A stretch of 64,000 nt of DNA, taken from the NCBI RefSeq assembly GCF_009674485.1, contig NZ_WKJJ01000012.1, positions 1 through 64,000 of the forward strand, written 5' to 3'. The notes below the pieces were generated by a model. It worked only from the letters and a program-made list of their open reading frames with translations. It was not told the origin of the DNA and searched no databases. The DNA comes from Pseudoduganella rivuli (GTDB lineage: Bacteria > Pseudomonadota > Gammaproteobacteria > Burkholderiales > Burkholderiaceae_D). Position numbers and translations under genes: made by a program. Positions 9,204-16,852 of the stretch are shown here, in pieces; position 1 is the first letter of the stretch; every line of letters begins with the position of its first letter.

Positions 9204-9959
9204 ATGAAATCCGGTTTATTTGCCGTCCTGCCGTTGCTGGCGATACCGGCTTTTGCGGCTGAATCCACCGCGTCTCCGCCCGTCATCGTGGCCTGGCGCG
9301 AAAAGCCACCGTACTATTACACGGAAGATGGCGTGGAAAAAGGCTTCATGCTGGCGTACGGCAAAGAAGTATTTGCCGCCGCCGGCATCGACGCGCATTT
9401 CGTGCGCGAACCGCAAAAACGCATCTGGGCCAACTTCGAGATGCGCAAACCGAATTACTGTTCACTGTCGTGGTACCGCTTGCCGGAACGGGAAGCCATC
9501 GCGCAATTCACCATCCCCGTCTATACCGACCCGCCACACACCATCCTGGTGTCGCCCGCCTCCGCCGCCAAAGTGCAGGCGCACGCGTCGCTGGCGTCGC
9601 TGCTGGCGGACCCGGAACTGACCCTGGGCGTGGTCGATGGCGTCTCGTATGGCGCGGACCTGGACGAGCGCATCGCCAGGGCGGGCAACCAGACCATGCG
9701 CCGCACGGTCCCCACCACCAACATGATCCTGATGCTGGCGGCCAACCGCTTCAATTACATGCTGGCAGACCGCAACGACTGGGGCCACATGCGCGCCCAC
9801 TACAAGGAAATGGCGTCCGTCATCCAGTACGACGTGCCGGACTTGCCGCCCGGCCTGAAGCGCTACATCCTGTGCAGCCGCACCATGCCCGCGTCCACCA
9901 TCGAGCGCCTGAACCAGGCCATCCGCGCACTGCCGAAACCCGCCACGCCGTACAAGTGA
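9204..9959 (+). CDS. orphan periplasmic substrate-binding protein, family 3-like
   Basis: A 251-residue exported protein: signal peptide about 1-18 (ending IPAFAAES), then a two-lobe binding fold of the type in amino-acid ABC transporters (SBP_bac_3). Recognisable elements are GFMLAYGKEVFAAAGI, NYCSLSWYRLPERE, FTIPVYTDPPHTILV and LGVVDGVSYG. No permease or ATPase is adjacent, so it may serve a distant transporter or act as a sensor-type binder. The protein encoded at 12002-12745 has the same motif order and looks like a paralogue. The ligand cannot be inferred. Confidence 0.75.
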   Translation: MKSGLFAVLPLLAIPAFAAESTASPPVIVAWREKPPYYYTEDGVEKGFMLAYGKEVFAAAGIDAHFVREPQKRIWANFEMRKPNYCSLSWYRLPEREAIAQFTIPVYTDPPHTILVSPASAAKVQAHASLASLLADPELTLGVVDGVSYGADLDERIARAGNQTMRRTVPTTNMILMLAANRFNYMLADRNDWGHMRAHYKEMASVIQYDVPDLPPGLKRYILCSRTMPASTIERLNQAIRALPKPATPYK

Positions 9960-9963
9960 CCCA

Positions 9964-10545
9964 CTAACCCCAGATCATTTGCTCGGTCCAGCCCAGTTCG
10001 CGGAAATCTTCTTGCCGCAAATCCGCTTCGCCGGCGCTGAAAAATTCGTCGAGCTGCGGCGGCGCCACCGGCGTGCCGGACAACATCGCGTGCACCTGGC
10101 CCCGGTGATGGGTTTGATGCTGGAACAGGTGCGCCAGCAGGCGGTGCCGCTTGTCGCGCTGCACGCTGCCCAGCCGCAGGATCGTCACCGTCCGGTTCAA
10201 CTCTTCGTCCTTCATCTGCCGGCAATAGTCGATCAGGCGCCGGTCCGCATCGCGCTGTTCGGCGCGTACCGCCGCGCAATTCGCGCAGGGCTGGTCCTGT
10301 GCAAAAAAGCTCAGGTAGTTCGGATGCGGCTCCCGCCCCTCCAGCTCGCGTTCCAGCGCATCGATATAAAACCAGTCGACCGTCAGGATATGGTTCAGCG
10401 TGGCCTTGATCGACGGGAAGAAGCCGGTGCGCGGCGCTTCGAATTCCACCTGCGTCAACTGCATGCAAGCTTTCAGCAGCCGGTGATTGGCCCACGCATT
10501 GTTGTAGGCATGCGTGAGCAGGTGATGCGACAAGGTCGGCGTCAT
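9964..10545 (-). CDS. DinB-family (DUF664-like) four-helix protein
   Basis: A 193-residue protein beginning MTPTLSHHLLTHAYNNAWANHRL. It fits the DinB/YfiT-like four-helix bundle: HILTVDWFYIDAL provides the first histidine, and HLFQHQTHHRGQVHAML has the paired histidines that bind a divalent metal in the family. These proteins are linked to stress or thiol-transfer chemistry, but the substrate is unknown. The family start matches ATG 10545, preceded by GGAGACC; residues further upstream in the open frame belong to the neighbouring DUF1439 gene region. It lies 13 bp after that gene on the same strand. Confidence 0.8.
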   Translation of the reverse strand: MTPTLSHHLLTHAYNNAWANHRLLKACMQLTQVEFEAPRTGFFPSIKATLNHILTVDWFYIDALERELEGREPHPNYLSFFAQDQPCANCAAVRAEQRDADRRLIDYCRQMKDEELNRTVTILRLGSVQRDKRHRLLAHLFQHQTHHRGQVHAMLSGTPVAPPQLDEFFSAGEADLRQEDFRELGWTEQMIWG

Positions 10546-10558
10546 AGGGTCTCCAGGC

Positions 10559-11146
10559 TTACCTGGCCGGTTCCACCACCAGCACCAGCGCGGACGGCGT
10601 GGTGCGGATCGCGACCGGCACGAACTGGATGCCGGCAAAGCGCAAGTCCTCCGGCTTGTAGCTGTAGATCGGCACGTCGCGGATCAATTTATCGGCCAGG
10701 ATGTTGGCGGCGCCCGCCACTTGGCGCTGCTGGGATTCACCCATGCCGTCGACGGCAAAGCGGTCGACTTGGGCATCGGACAGGAACACGGCATTGCGCA
10801 CATTGTCGACCACCAGGCGGCCGGAAATGCCCAGGCTGCCCCGCCACGACTGCCGTACCAGGATGGGCGACACGGTCAAATCCGCCGACAGCGCAATCCG
10901 GTCATTCTCGCGCAATGTCGTGATGAGCGGATTCGATACCTGGATATCGAACACGCTCAGCGCCCGGTGCCGTACGGGAAAACGCTTGCCGAGATTGGCT
11001 TGCAGTTTTTCCAGCGGGATTTCCAGCTGGCGGGGACCGGACAGCCCGGCACACGACGACAGCATCGCGGCGGCGACCGGTACGGCGGCCAGTTTCAGGA
11101 AACGGACGCACAGGGCGCGGCGGGTATTACAGTAAAGAGCAGTCAT
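10559..11146 (-). CDS. DUF1439 lipoprotein
   Basis: A predicted outer-membrane or periplasm-facing lipoprotein of about 195 residues. The start chosen (ATG 11146, MTALYCNTRR) gives a basic n-region, a hydrophobic core KLAAVPVAAAM and a lipobox LSSC. The rest matches DUF1439 (as in E. coli YceB): LEKLQANLGKRFPVRH, LSADLTVSP, GISGRLVVDN and KPEDLRFAGIQFVPVAIR. The family fold resembles lipid-binding tubular domains, but function is unknown. The Shine-Dalgarno region is weak and the frame is open 19 codons upstream, so the exact start is uncertain. Confidence 0.7.
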   Translation of the reverse strand: MTALYCNTRRALCVRFLKLAAVPVAAAMLSSCAGLSGPRQLEIPLEKLQANLGKRFPVRHRALSVFDIQVSNPLITTLRENDRIALSADLTVSPILVRQSWRGSLGISGRLVVDNVRNAVFLSDAQVDRFAVDGMGESQQRQVAGAANILADKLIRDVPIYSYKPEDLRFAGIQFVPVAIRTTPSALVLVVEPAR

Positions 11147-11244
11147 CAGTACAATCCGGGCTGGCAGGTAAATGGCAAAGTAACGGGCGACTGGCCCGCA
11201 CAATGAGCCTTACAGTGTAGGCGATGATAAAGCAAGGAGACAAG

Positions 11245-11991
11245 ATGGCGGTGGCGCGCATAGGCTGTGCGGGCTGGTCGATCCCGAAATCGGCCGCGAT
11301 GGCGTTCCCGATCGGCGGCACGCACCTGGAGCGCTATGGAGCCGTGTTCAACAGCGTGGAAATCAATTCCTCGTTTTACCGCCCGCACCAGGTGCAGACC
11401 TATGCGCGCTGGGCGGCCAGCGTGCCGGAAACATTCCGTTTTTCCGTCAAGGCGCCCCGCACCATGACGCACGTGCACCACCTGCTCGAGGCCGATGCGC
11501 CGATGGCCCGCTTCGCCGGTGAAGTGGCGGGCCTGGGCGATAAACTGGGCTGCGTGCTGCTGCAATTCCCGCCGTCGCTGATGTTCGACGCGGTGGCGGC
11601 CGGGTCGTTTTTCGCGCTGGCGCGGCGTCATTTCGACACCACCATGGTGGCTTGCGAAGGCCGCCATCCCACGTGGTTTTCCGACACCGCCACCGGCGTG
11701 CTGCGCGAACACGGCATTACGCGCGTGATTGCCGACCCGCCGGCCGGCCAGCCGGATCCCCACGTCGCCACCACGAAAAGCACGTATTTGCGCCTGCACG
11801 GCACGCCCCGCGTGTATTACTCGCCGTACGGGCCGGAAGATATCGACTGGGCCGCCCGCATCATCGCGGGACGGCTGAAGGCGGGCCACGACGCCTGGTG
11901 TATCTTCGATAACACGGCCGAAGGCCATGCGATGCCGAACGCCGTATCCCTTCAGCAACGCCTGAGTGAAATTTCTTCCCGGCGGGCATAA
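11245..11991 (+). CDS. DUF72 (YecE-like) protein
   Basis: A 248-residue cytoplasmic protein of the DUF72 family, a TIM-barrel-like fold of unknown function. Typical elements are the N-terminal GCAGWSIPK, YGAVFNSVEINSSFYR, FRFSVKAPRTMTH, LGCVLLQFPPS and the C-terminal IFDNTAEGHAMPNA. The ATG at 11245 is chosen because AAGGAG lies six bases before it; an in-frame ATG seven codons earlier has no such site. It is divergent from the DUF1439 gene and is followed 10 bp later by a second binding-protein gene, probably in the same transcript. Confidence 0.88.
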   Translation: MAVARIGCAGWSIPKSAAMAFPIGGTHLERYGAVFNSVEINSSFYRPHQVQTYARWAASVPETFRFSVKAPRTMTHVHHLLEADAPMARFAGEVAGLGDKLGCVLLQFPPSLMFDAVAAGSFFALARRHFDTTMVACEGRHPTWFSDTATGVLREHGITRVIADPPAGQPDPHVATTKSTYLRLHGTPRVYYSPYGPEDIDWAARIIAGRLKAGHDAWCIFDNTAEGHAMPNAVSLQQRLSEISSRRA

Positions 11992-12001
11992 ACTGGGGGG
12001 T

Positions 12002-12745
12002 ATGCCACGATTTTTCCCCGCCCTGCTTGCCGCCTGCCTGGCCCTGCCCGGCATGCCCGCATGCGCCGCCGACCCGCTGATACTGGGCTACGTGGCCCGT
12101 CCGGGCCTGGCGGAAGTCATCGATGGCAAACCGGCGGGAACGTATTTCCCGACTGCCGTGGCGGCGGCTGAAAAGGCGGGATTTGCCGTCACCCTGCAAG
12201 CGGTGACGCAAACCCGGCTGATGGCGCAGGTACAGAGCGGCCAGCCGAACTATTGCGCGGTCGGCATTTTCGTCACGCCCGAACGGCAAATGTTCGGCAA
12301 ATTCACCCTGCCGATCTACCGCACGCCCCGCTTTATCGTCATCGCCGCGCGCGGCAAGGATGGCGCAATCCGCCAGCACAAGACATTCATGTCGCTGATC
12401 GAAGACAAGCAGCTGCGGATGGGGGTGATCGAAGGCTATTCCTTCGGCAATACGCTGGATCCGCTGATGGCCGCCATGCGCGGCAACGTGGACCGCTATG
12501 TCGGCACTTTTGACCAGGGCTTTGCCAAGATCCAGGCGGGCCGCTTCGATTACATGATCGGCTTTGCCGACGAATTCGATAACTGGGTCGCCCGCACCGG
12601 CGCCAGCCGCGACGCGTTCAGCAAGATCGACTTTCCCGACGTGCTGGACGGCGTGCACCGCCACCTGATGTGCAGCCGCGCGGTCGATGACGCCACCATC
12701 GACCGCCTGAACACAGCCATTCAATTGCTCCTGCTCCACCCTTGA
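12002..12745 (+). CDS. second orphan periplasmic substrate-binding protein
   Basis: A 247-residue exported protein: signal peptide MPRFFPALLAACLALPG to about residue 22 (PACAAD), then a family-3-like binding fold. It shares with the protein at 9204-9959 the NYC motif (QPNYCAVGIF), FTLPIYRTPRFIVI, MGVIEGYSFG and the C-terminal LMCSRAVDDATIDRLNTAI. A GGGGGGT site directly precedes the ATG. There are no transporter partners nearby; the DUF72 gene ends 10 bp upstream and a GntR-ABC operon follows. Ligand unknown. Confidence 0.75.
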   Translation: MPRFFPALLAACLALPGMPACAADPLILGYVARPGLAEVIDGKPAGTYFPTAVAAAEKAGFAVTLQAVTQTRLMAQVQSGQPNYCAVGIFVTPERQMFGKFTLPIYRTPRFIVIAARGKDGAIRQHKTFMSLIEDKQLRMGVIEGYSFGNTLDPLMAAMRGNVDRYVGTFDQGFAKIQAGRFDYMIGFADEFDNWVARTGASRDAFSKIDFPDVLDGVHRHLMCSRAVDDATIDRLNTAIQLLLLHP

Positions 12746-12765
12746 CCGTGTTTTCATCAAATTGA

Positions 12766-12799
12766 TTGCATGCTTCCGATTTAGTGTTATAGTTCACTA
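12766..12799 (+). promoter_or_regulatory. promoter and likely operator of the GntR-ABC operon
   Basis: TTGCAT (12766-12771) and TATAGT (12788-12793) are 16 bp apart. An inverted repeat TAGTG (12782-12786) and CACTA (12795-12799), 8 bp apart, overlaps the -10 box. YtrA-type GntR repressors usually autoregulate through such sites, so this is the expected operator by inference. Confidence 0.5.
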
Positions 12800-12838
12800 C
12801 AACACCACTTCATCACATCACCAGTGGAGGAAACATGT

Positions 12839-13216
12839 ATGTGGAATGACAACACGCCGATCTATCGCCAGCTCAAGGAGCGGGTAATCGGCATGATGCT
12901 CGACGGCCTGTTGAAGCCCGGCGACGCCCTGCCCTCGGTCCGCCAGATCGCGGCTGATTTTCAATTGAACCCCATCACCGTGTCGAAGGCGTACCAGGAA
13001 CTGGTCGACGATGCGCTGGTGGAAAAAAGAAGGGGATTAGGCATGTACGTAACGGAAGGAGCACCGGAAAAACTGTTGGCCAGCGAACGCGACCGCTTCC
13101 TCAGCGAAGAGTGGCCCGCCATGCTGGAACGCATCCGCCGCCTGGGGTTGGACCTGGAACAATTGCTGCGCACTGCCGGACCACAATCCGGTGCGCAGCC
13201 GGGAGCGCCGGCATGA
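12839..13216 (+). CDS. GntR-family transcriptional regulator, YtrA type
   Basis: A 125-residue repressor with an N-terminal winged helix (IYRQLKERVIGMMLDGLLKPGDALPSVRQIAADFQLNPITVSKAYQELVDDALVEKRRGLGMYV). It has only a short helical C-terminal tail, as in the YtrA subfamily that controls adjacent ABC transporters. The start is ATG 12839 with GGAGGAA upstream; an upstream GTG would place that site inside the gene. Its stop overlaps the ATPase start (ATGA), so the three genes form one operon. Confidence 0.9.
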   Translation: MWNDNTPIYRQLKERVIGMMLDGLLKPGDALPSVRQIAADFQLNPITVSKAYQELVDDALVEKRRGLGMYVTEGAPEKLLASERDRFLSEEWPAMLERIRRLGLDLEQLLRTAGPQSGAQPGAPA

Positions 13217-14070
13217 GCGCCCTGATCTCCGCCCGCAACCTCACCAAGCGTTATGGCAAGCACGTGGCGCTGGATCACGCGAGTTTCGACGTGCAGCCGG
13301 GCCGCATCGTGGGCCTGATCGGCCCCAATGGCTCCGGTAAAACCACGACCCTGAAAGCATTGCTGGGCCTGACGCAATTCGAAGGCGAGTTGTCCGTGCT
13401 GGGCCTGGACCCGCGCCTGCACCGCGATGAACTGATGCGCGACGTCTGCTTCATCGCCGACGTGGCCGTATTGCCGCGCTGGCTGAAGGTCAAGGATGCC
13501 GTGGATTTCGTGGCCGGCGTGCACCCGCGCTTCAACCGCGCCAAGGCGGAACGCTACCTGGCCAACACCAAGCTCGAACCGCAGATGAAGGTCAAGTCCA
13601 TGTCCAAGGGCATGATCGTGCAACTGCACCTGGCGCTGGTGATGGCCATCGACGCCAAACTGCTGGTGCTGGACGAACCGACGCTGGGCCTGGACATCCT
13701 GTACCGCAGGCAGTTTTACCAGCACCTGCTGGAAGATTACTTCGACGAACACCGCACCATCATCATCACGACGCACCAGATCGAAGAAGTGGAAAACCTG
13801 TTGACGGATTTGCTGTTCATCCGCGAAGGCAAGATCACGCTGGCCGCGTCGATGGAAGAAATCGGCGATCGCTACACGGAAGTGATGGTCGAGCCGCAAT
13901 ACGTCACAGCGGCCAATGCGCTGGCGCCGCTGACGCAGCGCAGCGTGTTCGGCAAGGCGGTCATGCTGTTTGACGGCGCATCGCGCGCCCAGCTGGAAAA
14001 ATTCGGCGAAATCCGCACACCGAGCGTGGCGGACCTGTTCGTCGCAACGATGAAAGGGACGTACGAATGA
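13213..14070 (+). CDS. ABC transporter ATP-binding protein
   Basis: A 285-residue ATPase of the ABC-2 exporter type. Motifs in order: Walker A GPNGSGKTTTLK (about 37-48), a divergent signature KSMSKGMIVQLHLAL, Walker B KLLVLDEPTLGLD and the switch histidine in TIIITTHQIEE. The C-terminal part is the variable domain seen in YtrB/BcrA-like exporters. It is coupled by ATGA overlaps to the GntR regulator before it and to the permease after it. The substrate is unknown; YtrA-type operons often respond to envelope-active compounds. Confidence 0.92.
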   Translation: MSALISARNLTKRYGKHVALDHASFDVQPGRIVGLIGPNGSGKTTTLKALLGLTQFEGELSVLGLDPRLHRDELMRDVCFIADVAVLPRWLKVKDAVDFVAGVHPRFNRAKAERYLANTKLEPQMKVKSMSKGMIVQLHLALVMAIDAKLLVLDEPTLGLDILYRRQFYQHLLEDYFDEHRTIIITTHQIEEVENLLTDLLFIREGKITLAASMEEIGDRYTEVMVEPQYVTAANALAPLTQRSVFGKAVMLFDGASRAQLEKFGEIRTPSVADLFVATMKGTYE

Positions 14071-15053
14071 AAACGAATTCAACGACAGCGAACCTGACGA
14101 CCATGCAGTGGCTGCTGCGCCGCGAAGTATGGGAACACAAGGGCATGGTGCTGTGGGCGCCCGCCGTGGTGGCGCTGATCATCGTGGCGCTGGTGCTGGG
14201 CGGCCTGCTGATGGGCCATAACCTGACGATGACGATGGATGGCCAGGCCGTGCATTTGAAGGACCACCTGGTCGAACACATGCTGCAGCCGGGCGCGAAG
14301 CAGGAATTCGCGAAAGCGGCTTCCGAACTGTACGTGGCGATCGGCGTGCCGCTGTACCTGGAACTGGGTGTGCTGGTGTTCTTTTATTGCCTCGGCGCGC
14401 TATATGACGACCGCCGTGACCGCAGCCTGCTGTTCTGGAAATCGCTGCCGGTGTCGGACCACATGACGGTGCTGTCGAAAGTCGCGGTGGCATTGCTGGT
14501 CACGCCTGTGATCACGATGCTGGCGGCCACCGCGCTGTCGCTGGCCGTGTTGCTACTGGTCTGCACCGCTGCCGCGTTCCAGGGCGTGCAACTGTTCACC
14601 ACGTTGCTGGGCACGGGCGAATTTTACCTGGCGCCGCTGCGCATGCTGGGCCTGCTGCCGGTGTACATGCTGTGGGCGCTGCCAACCGTCGGCTGGCTGT
14701 TGCTGGTGTCGAGCTGGGCCCGTTCCAAGGTGTTCCTGTGGGCCGTCGGCGTACCGCTGGGCGCCGGTGTGCTGGTGACGTGGACCAGCAAGATCTTCGC
14801 GCTGGACTGGAATATCGGATGGTTCATGCAGCACATCGTGGCCCGCCTGCTGACGGGCGTGGCGCCGGGGTCGTGGTTCATGTACATGCGGCCAGCGTCG
14901 CTGCACGGGGAAGAAGGACGCATGGGCGCCGGCGAACTGCTGGTGGATTCGTGGACGACGCTGTCGTCGCCGGTGGTGTGGGCTGGCGTCGTGGCAGGGA
15001 TTGCGATGATTGCCGGCGCGGTGTGGATGCGCCGCTGGCGCGATGAGACGTAA
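14067..15053 (+). CDS. ABC-2 type transporter permease
   Basis: A 328-residue membrane protein, partner of the ATPase whose stop codon overlaps its start. Six hydrophobic segments are visible (about 28-48, 92-112, 143-172, 193-218, 224-240 and 300-318), separated by a large periplasmic or cytoplasmic stretch around residues 50-90. The sequence is typical of ABC-2 permeases paired with YtrA-type regulators. No terminator follows; the convergent AraC gene ends 9 bp downstream. Confidence 0.85.
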   Translation: MKTNSTTANLTTMQWLLRREVWEHKGMVLWAPAVVALIIVALVLGGLLMGHNLTMTMDGQAVHLKDHLVEHMLQPGAKQEFAKAASELYVAIGVPLYLELGVLVFFYCLGALYDDRRDRSLLFWKSLPVSDHMTVLSKVAVALLVTPVITMLAATALSLAVLLLVCTAAAFQGVQLFTTLLGTGEFYLAPLRMLGLLPVYMLWALPTVGWLLLVSSWARSKVFLWAVGVPLGAGVLVTWTSKIFALDWNIGWFMQHIVARLLTGVAPGSWFMYMRPASLHGEEGRMGAGELLVDSWTTLSSPVVWAGVVAGIAMIAGAVWMRRWRDET

Positions 15054-15062
15054 CGCGGCGCC

Positions 15063-15797
15063 CTACTTGTCTTGCAGCATTTGGCGGTACTGGGTCGGGG
15101 TGATGCCCACGGTGGCACGGAACTGGCGTGTGAAGGCGCTGTGGTCGCTGTAGCCGCACGCCAGCGCAACCTCCGCCACGCTGCGGCCCGCTCTGTCCGC
15201 CAGCATGCGCGACGCCGCTTCCAGCCGGGTCTTGATGATGACCTGGCGCGGCGTCAGCTGGTAAATCCGCAGGAAATAGCGCTCCAGCTGGGCCACCGAC
15301 ATGTTGGCGATGGCCGCCAGGTCCGGCAGCAACAGCGGCTCATCGAAGTGTTCCTGGATCTTGCGCACCGCATCGGCCACCTTGTGGTACGCGGAATTCT
15401 TGCTGTCTTCCATGGCCAGGTCGCGTGAAATACCGGCCAGTCCAATAATCTGGCCACCCGCGTTCCGCAGCGGCGTCTTGCGCGTCAGGCACCAGCCCGG
15501 ATCGCGGTTCGGGTACAGGTGCAATTCCAGCTGGTCGTCCAGCTCCCCCTTCCCTGCCAGCACCGCCAGGTCCTGCGCCAGGTAATTCTGCCCATACGGA
15601 TGGGCAAACACTTCCGCCGACGTCTTGCCCAGCAGCGCTTCCTTGGTTTTCACGCCACAGCGCTTGACCAGCGTCTGGTTGACCACCACGTAGCGCCCCT
15701 GCGCATCCTTGACAAAAAAAACCACGTCCGGCAACGCGTCGAACAGTGCTTCCGAGAAGAACACATCGGCGATCCGGGATTTATCAAAAGTATCCAT
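15063..15797 (-). CDS. PAS domain-containing AraC-family regulator
   Basis: A 244-residue regulator. Residues about 15-135 form a PAS/PAC domain (ALPDVVFFVKDAQGRYVVVNQTLVKRCG, LRNAGGQIIGLAGISRDLA). Residues about 150-244 form an AraC-type double helix-turn-helix (LAAIANMSVAQLERYFLRIYQLTPRQVI, VAEVALACGYSDHSAFTRQFRATVGITPTQYR). It is divergent from the hydroxyproline genes, whose likely activator it is. The start is ATG 15797; upstream codons in the frame lie on the complement of the epimerase gene. Whether the PAS domain senses hydroxyproline is unknown. Confidence 0.85.
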   Translation of the reverse strand: MDTFDKSRIADVFFSEALFDALPDVVFFVKDAQGRYVVVNQTLVKRCGVKTKEALLGKTSAEVFAHPYGQNYLAQDLAVLAGKGELDDQLELHLYPNRDPGWCLTRKTPLRNAGGQIIGLAGISRDLAMEDSKNSAYHKVADAVRKIQEHFDEPLLLPDLAAIANMSVAQLERYFLRIYQLTPRQVIIKTRLEAASRMLADRAGRSVAEVALACGYSDHSAFTRQFRATVGITPTQYRQMLQDK

Positions 15798-15818
15798 AGG
15801 CCGATTCTCGCACATACA

Positions 15819-15853
15819 ATGACGAAAAAACGCAATTGTGCCGATTTCGTCAT
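15819..15853. promoter_or_regulatory. inverted repeat between the AraC regulator and the hydroxyproline genes
   Basis: Perfect 9-bp arms ATGACGAAA (15819-15827) and TTTCGTCAT (15845-15853) are 17 bp apart. They lie in the 115-bp divergent region, upstream of a -10-like TAGAAT. A second perfect hairpin, CGGCCGCA/TGCGGCCG, occupies 15867-15889. The first is the best candidate binding site for the AraC-type regulator. Confidence 0.5.
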
Positions 15854-15896
15854 CTGCGATGCGCAGCGGCCGCAAGACGGCTGCGGCCGGCAAGCC

Positions 15897-15902
15897 TAGA
15901 AT
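15897..15902 (+). promoter_or_regulatory. -10 box of the epimerase gene, suggesting a very short leader
   Basis: TAGAAT starts 16 bp before the ATG at 15913, placing the expected transcription start only a few bases before the start codon. No Shine-Dalgarno site and no good -35 are present, which fits an activator-dependent, near-leaderless transcript. Confidence 0.4.
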
Positions 15903-15912
15903 CTCATTCATC

Positions 15913-16842
15913 ATGCAAACGATCTCCATCATCGATTCCCACACCGGCGGCGAACCCACCCGCCTGGTCACCGAAGGAGGCCCGGACCTGGGCCACGGCC
16001 CACTGTCCGAGCGCCTGGAACGGCTGCGCCGCGACCACGACCAATTCCGCTCCGCCGTGGTCTGCGAACCGCGCGGCTCGGACGTGCTGGTCGGCGCGCT
16101 GCTGTGCGAACCCCATGCGCCCGATTGCGCCGCGGGTGTCATTTTCTTCAACAATGTCGGCTACCTCGGCATGTGCGGCCACGGCACCATCGGCCTGGTG
16201 GCGTCGCTGGCCTTCATGGGCAGGATCGGCCCGGGCAGGCACCGCATCGATACGCCGGTGGGCGTGGTGGAAGCGGAATTGCACGCGGACGGCAACGTCA
16301 CCGTGGAAAACGTCCCGGCCCGCCGCACGCAACATGATGTCGCGGTCGACGTGCCGGGCTACGGTCCCGTCACGGGCGACGTGGCGTGGGGCGGCAACTG
16401 GTTCTTCCTGGCCGCCAACCATGGCCAGTCCCTGCAAGTGTCGAATGCGGGCAAACTGACGGCCTACACGTCCGCCCTGCGCCAGGCGCTGCAGGACGCC
16501 GGCATCACCGGCGACGATGGCGCGGAAATCGACCATATCGAACTGTTCTCGGACACGCCGGACGCGGACAGCCGCAACTTCGTGCTGTGCCCCGGCCACG
16601 CGTACGACCGCTCGCCTTGCGGCACCGGCACCAGCGCCAAGCTGGCGTGCCTGGCGGCCGATGGCAAGCTGGCGGAGGGCCAGGTCTGGCGCCAGCAAAG
16701 CATCGTCGGCAGCGTTTTTGAGGGTTCGTACCGCCGCGACGGCGACTTGCTGATCCCTTCCATCAAGGGCCAGGCGTGGGTCAATGCGCAGGCCAGGCTG
16801 ATCCTCGACCCGTCCGACCCGCTGGTCTGGGGCATCCGCTGA
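15913..16842 (+). CDS. 4-hydroxyproline 2-epimerase (proline racemase family)
   Basis: Converts trans-4-hydroxy-L-proline to cis-4-hydroxy-D-proline, the first step of bacterial hydroxyproline use. The 309-residue protein has both catalytic cysteines of the two-base mechanism: Cys88 in MCGHGTIG and Cys236 in [12 protein letters not shown]. Having Cys at both places separates epimerases and racemases from the dehydratase relatives. [13 protein letters not shown] at the N-terminus is typical. The dehydrogenase genes follow within 10 bp, and a PAS-AraC regulator is divergent. Substrate choice of hydroxyproline over proline rests on the gene context. Confidence 0.9.
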   Translation: MQTISIIDSHTGGEPTRLVTEGGPDLGHGPLSERLERLRRDHDQFRSAVVCEPRGSDVLVGALLCEPHAPDCAAGVIFFNNVGYLGMCGHGTIGLVASLAFMGRIGPGRHRIDTPVGVVEAELHADGNVTVENVPARRTQHDVAVDVPGYGPVTGDVAWGGNWFFLAANHGQSLQVSNAGKLTAYTSALRQALQDAGITGDDGAEIDHIELFSDTPDADSRNFVLCPGHAYDRSPCGTGTSAKLACLAADGKLAEGQVWRQQSIVGSVFEGSYRRDGDLLIPSIKGQAWVNAQARLILDPSDPLVWGIR

Positions 16843-16852
16843 GAACCGCCAG

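Noticed and set aside
12745-12770. ATCAAATTGAT near 12757 as an FNR box
   Set aside because: The half-sites are in the wrong order for TTGAT-N4-ATCAA; it is an ordinary AT-rich dyad.
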